Assembly (NCBI GenBank): GCA_021801525.1
Contig: JAJYXW010000006.1
Span: forward strand, 1 to 56,238
Direction: 5' to 3'
Source: Actinomycetes bacterium
GTDB lineage: Bacteria; Actinomycetota; Acidimicrobiia; Acidimicrobiales; JAJYXR01
DNA length: 56,238 bases
In this document: piece after piece, positions 55,001-56,238 of the stretch
Layout: each line of letters begins with the position of its first letter
Position numbering within the stretch: the first letter of the stretch is position 1
Position numbers and translations under genes: made by a program
Notes under the pieces: generated by a model
Database searches by the model: none
The model's input: the letters and a program-made list of their open reading frames with translations, nothing else
What the model was told of the DNA's origin: nothing

Positions 55001-56238
55001 CTGGGATCCTCACGGCGAACGGCACCGTCGACCTGAACATCGGCGCCAGCTCAGGCGGAGCCCTCAATGTCGACATCACTGGCTCGAGCGCAGGCTCGGG
55101 CTACTCCCAGCTCGTCGTGAGCTCGAGCTCGAAGACCTCCTGCACCTCTCCCAGCTCTAGCGACACCCTCTGCATCGACGGCGCCACCTTGAACGTGACC
55201 GATTCCTACGCTGCGCCCTTCGGTCAGTCTTTCGACGTCATCTCGCTCACCGGTGGCGCAGCCGAGAGCGGCACGTTCTCCAATGCTCCGACCAACGGGT
55301 CGGTGATAACTGCAAATGGCCGCAAGCTCCAGGTCGCGTACACAGCAAGCGGGGTGACCCTGACGGACATGACCTCGCCACCACCACCGCCGACGTCGAC
55401 AACGACATCGCTGGGCTCCTCAGTGAACCCCTCCTCTGTGGGCCAGCAAGTCACGTACACCGCCACGGTCTCCCCGGTGCCGGACGGCGGCACGGTCGGC
55501 TTCACCGACGGCGGGACCACGATCAGCGGATGCGGATCTGTCTCTGTCAGCACCACGACCGACAAGGCCACCTGCTCCGTCATCTACTCTGCGGCGGGCA
55601 CCCACACGATCGTGGCCACGTACTCGGGTGATCCCAAGTTCGCCTCGTCCACCTCGGCACCGCTCTCCCAGACGGTGAAGGCGGCTCTTACGCCGACCTC
55701 GACTTCTGTGTCGGTGTCACCTAGCTCGGTCAGCAAGGGCCAGAGTGTGAGCTACTCGGCTTCGGTGAGCACCTCTTCTGGCACCCCTACGGGGACGGTG
55801 GCGTTCACGACTGGTTCCACCTCGCTCTGCACGGCCACGTTGTCTTCAGGCACGGGGAGCTGCTCGGCCAGCAACGCGCCGGTTGGGACCGACACGGTCA
55901 CGGGCACCTATTCGGGCGACTCCACCCACGCGGCATCCTCGGGTACCGCCACTCTCATTGTGAGCCTGCCTCCGCCTCCGCTGACCACGGGCTACTGGGA
56001 GGTTGCCTCCGACGGTGGGATCTTCGCCTTCAACGCCCCCTTCTACGGCTCCATGGGCGGAAAGCCCTTGAACAAGCCGATAGTCGGCATAGCCGCGGAC
56101 CCGCTCACGGGGGGCTACTGGGAGGTTGCCTCCGACGGTGGGATCTTCGCCTTCAACGCCCCCTTCTACGGCTCCATGGGCGGAAAGCCCTTGAACAAGC
56201 CGATAGTCGGCATAGCCGCGGACCCGCTCACGGGGGGC
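52036..56238 (+). CDS. Very large secreted repeat protein (PATR-like beta repeats, Ig-like domains, GYW repeats); 3' end outside window
   Basis: Open for 1401 codons to the window end. GGAGGAGG at 52022-52030 precedes ATG 52036. The signal peptide is basic ([13 protein letters not shown]), hydrophobic ([21 protein letters not shown]) and ends SSTPASAA before TYTVCYW. Residues about 60-1110 are Gly/Ser/Thr-rich beta strands with repeated '[12 protein letters not shown] / [10 protein letters not shown] / [11 protein letters not shown]' units, as in autotransporter-associated beta-strand (PATR) repeats. Two Big_3-type Ig-like domains follow (about 1120-1215 and 1217-1315; [27 protein letters not shown]). 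The visible C-terminus is a run of 41-residue [20 protein letters not shown] repeats. No sortase motif can be seen because the end is missing. Confidence 0.85.
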   Translation, partial: MGPTASALVWLGAACHRAKLCCWHKRGSLGAAVLLGACGALAIGLLLDLSSTPASAATYTVCYWTNAGTNGNWSNTANWTCDTDASGSAPDDSFAITSNRGSFTEESLNDSDVVSEVPPSGAIVVFPSGYTNPATVTWDSGMSSGARYNSITIESSGYTFTNSLTSQLITLTPTTAPAACGSGTTIGLCDSASSGTVTFPVDVTLGDASTEVAVTTTGVTLDLTGILYSGASAFVVNDTATPNTGTVELGCPQFNGLVQATKVADGTLQVDHSSGLGSTSGVTVAPGAFLDLTGNVTIPSAVGITDLAGTLETTDASGADTWQGSIKLGSSNTATLAAKGGGELAVTGVMGNQSGNDDLTAGASGLSGTVTLSGANTYTGTTTVLPSYLQIESSSALGTGAVAVHSFATLELANGRGSGLDIANNLTLGSGGSGLATLGDATAASPPSGTFTCGSRIDCWTGTVTLDSGTTDYVETSSGALLTVSGAIGESTPGSAANITVGGDGTGTVFFESSTYTGTTEVAFGQLHLKTSTALGGGGAVAVDSGATLEIENDGGTALSFSNSLTLGSGSSGTATLSDPFVGSPATDSWTGPVTLATGTSDDVNVVGGETLKLTNSVGGSGALVVNAGGQPGTVDLTNASNSYSGGTTVQSGTLLAKPSSSNASPSSTQGVLGKTNGTTTGRVTVDTAGTLELNNNGGKTWASTNSLAYPLYLGTAGATTSGTTLVLDQTSDTWSGRVFFVPSSPVPTEELAAVNGQVLTISGALTSSGGGLTAGDSANTGTVVLTANNSQASTTIEGGTLLDEPAASTSNPLGTGTVTVANVSKSCPPALFSCPVPTVLELNNTNNGGPMTVTNPLHLGNGGGIGSTGDSQVVDETSGDAWSTGAITVTPASRGTAEVASKVGTFTVSSPIGGGALHINDTSAPYTGTVMLSASETNSATVVDDGTLDVATTGAVPPTTVESGAMLEGTGSVAGVTNAGAIHPGTSPGILTANGTVDLNIGASSGGALNVDITGSSAGSGYSQLVVSSSSKTSCTSPSSSDTLCIDGATLNVTDSYAAPFGQSFDVISLTGGAAESGTFSNAPTNGSVITANGRKLQVAYTASGVTLTDMTSPPPPPTSTTTSLGSSVNPSSVGQQVTYTATVSPVPDGGTVGFTDGGTTISGCGSVSVSTTTDKATCSVIYSAAGTHTIVATYSGDPKFASSTSAPLSQTVKAALTPTSTSVSVSPSSVSKGQSVSYSASVSTSSGTPTGTVAFTTGSTSLCTATLSSGTGSCSASNAPVGTDTVTGTYSGDSTHAASSGTATLIVSLPPPPLTTGYWEVASDGGIFAFNAPFYGSMGGKPLNKPIVGIAADPLTGGYWEVASDGGIFAFNAPFYGSMGGKPLNKPIVGIAADPLTGG
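55991..56238 (+). repeat. 123-bp perfect tandem repeat running off the window
   Basis: Copies at 55991-56113 and 56114-56236 are identical at every base, and a third begins at 56237. Each encodes 41 residues starting YWEVASDGG. Confidence 0.95.

Noticed and set aside
52506..55583. Val/Pro/Ser-rich minus-strand frames under the large secreted protein
   Set aside because: They are reverse-strand reflections of Thr/Gly/Ser-rich beta repeats on the plus strand, which has one uninterrupted frame with SD and signal peptide.

Overview
The window is high-GC DNA with actinobacterial features. It has leaderless-type start regions with a -10 hexamer just upstream of the start codon, a PknB-type Ser/Thr kinase with an extracellular tail, a VapBC pair, and an aconitase and fumarase of actinobacterial size. 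The secreted protein at the right end carries [14 protein letters not shown] repeats of a kind I associate with the class Acidimicrobiia. With flagellar genes and no outer-membrane genes, a motile, monoderm, Acidimicrobiia-like actinobacterium is the best guess; no rRNA or tRNA is present to settle it.

Layout. 1-16.1 kb is mostly housekeeping: the tail of a probable secreted protein, an OmpR/HisKA two-component pair, acnA, a membrane Ser/Thr kinase, a VapBC-type toxin-antitoxin pair, then a leftward run (DEAD-box helicase, C69/secernin-like peptidase, PIG-L deacetylase), thiC under a TPP riboswitch, a Bcp/PrxQ peroxiredoxin and an LRV-repeat protein. 16.3-42.5 kb is a flagellum and glycosylation region. 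It holds a GT17-type fusion protein, a PilZ protein, a leftward flagellin-fliD-fliS-(fliT-like) set, two giant multi-domain glycosyltransferases of 1414 and 1613 aa flanking a 253-aa GT2, a sugar block (two DegT aminotransferases, WbqC-like, GT2, methyltransferase) bounded by a truncated GT gene and a transposase relic, then flhA and an flhF-like gene whose P-loop is lost. 42.5-48.9 kb holds small unknown genes and a three-gene operon of prepilin-like proteins, one of them fused to two LamG-type lectin domains. 48.9-51.7 kb is leftward: fumC, a pterin dehydratase and an uncharacterised protein. 52.0 kb to the end is the 5' part of a very large secreted repeat protein.

How it may work together. 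Flagellin and the first giant glycosyltransferase are divergent, and each has a sigma-28 (FliA/WhiG)-like promoter with the same geometry (TNAA-N16-GCCGATAA-like). I infer that filament synthesis and filament glycosylation are co-expressed, with the DegT/WbqC/methyltransferase block making or decorating the sugar. Three glycosyltransferase-bearing proteins share a helical module of about 115 residues that I do not recognise; this is the best candidate for undescribed biology here.

A second feature of the whole window is the number of short, nearly perfect tandem arrays, many with units of 15 or 18 bp, at the ends or in linkers of otherwise conserved genes and in some non-coding gaps.
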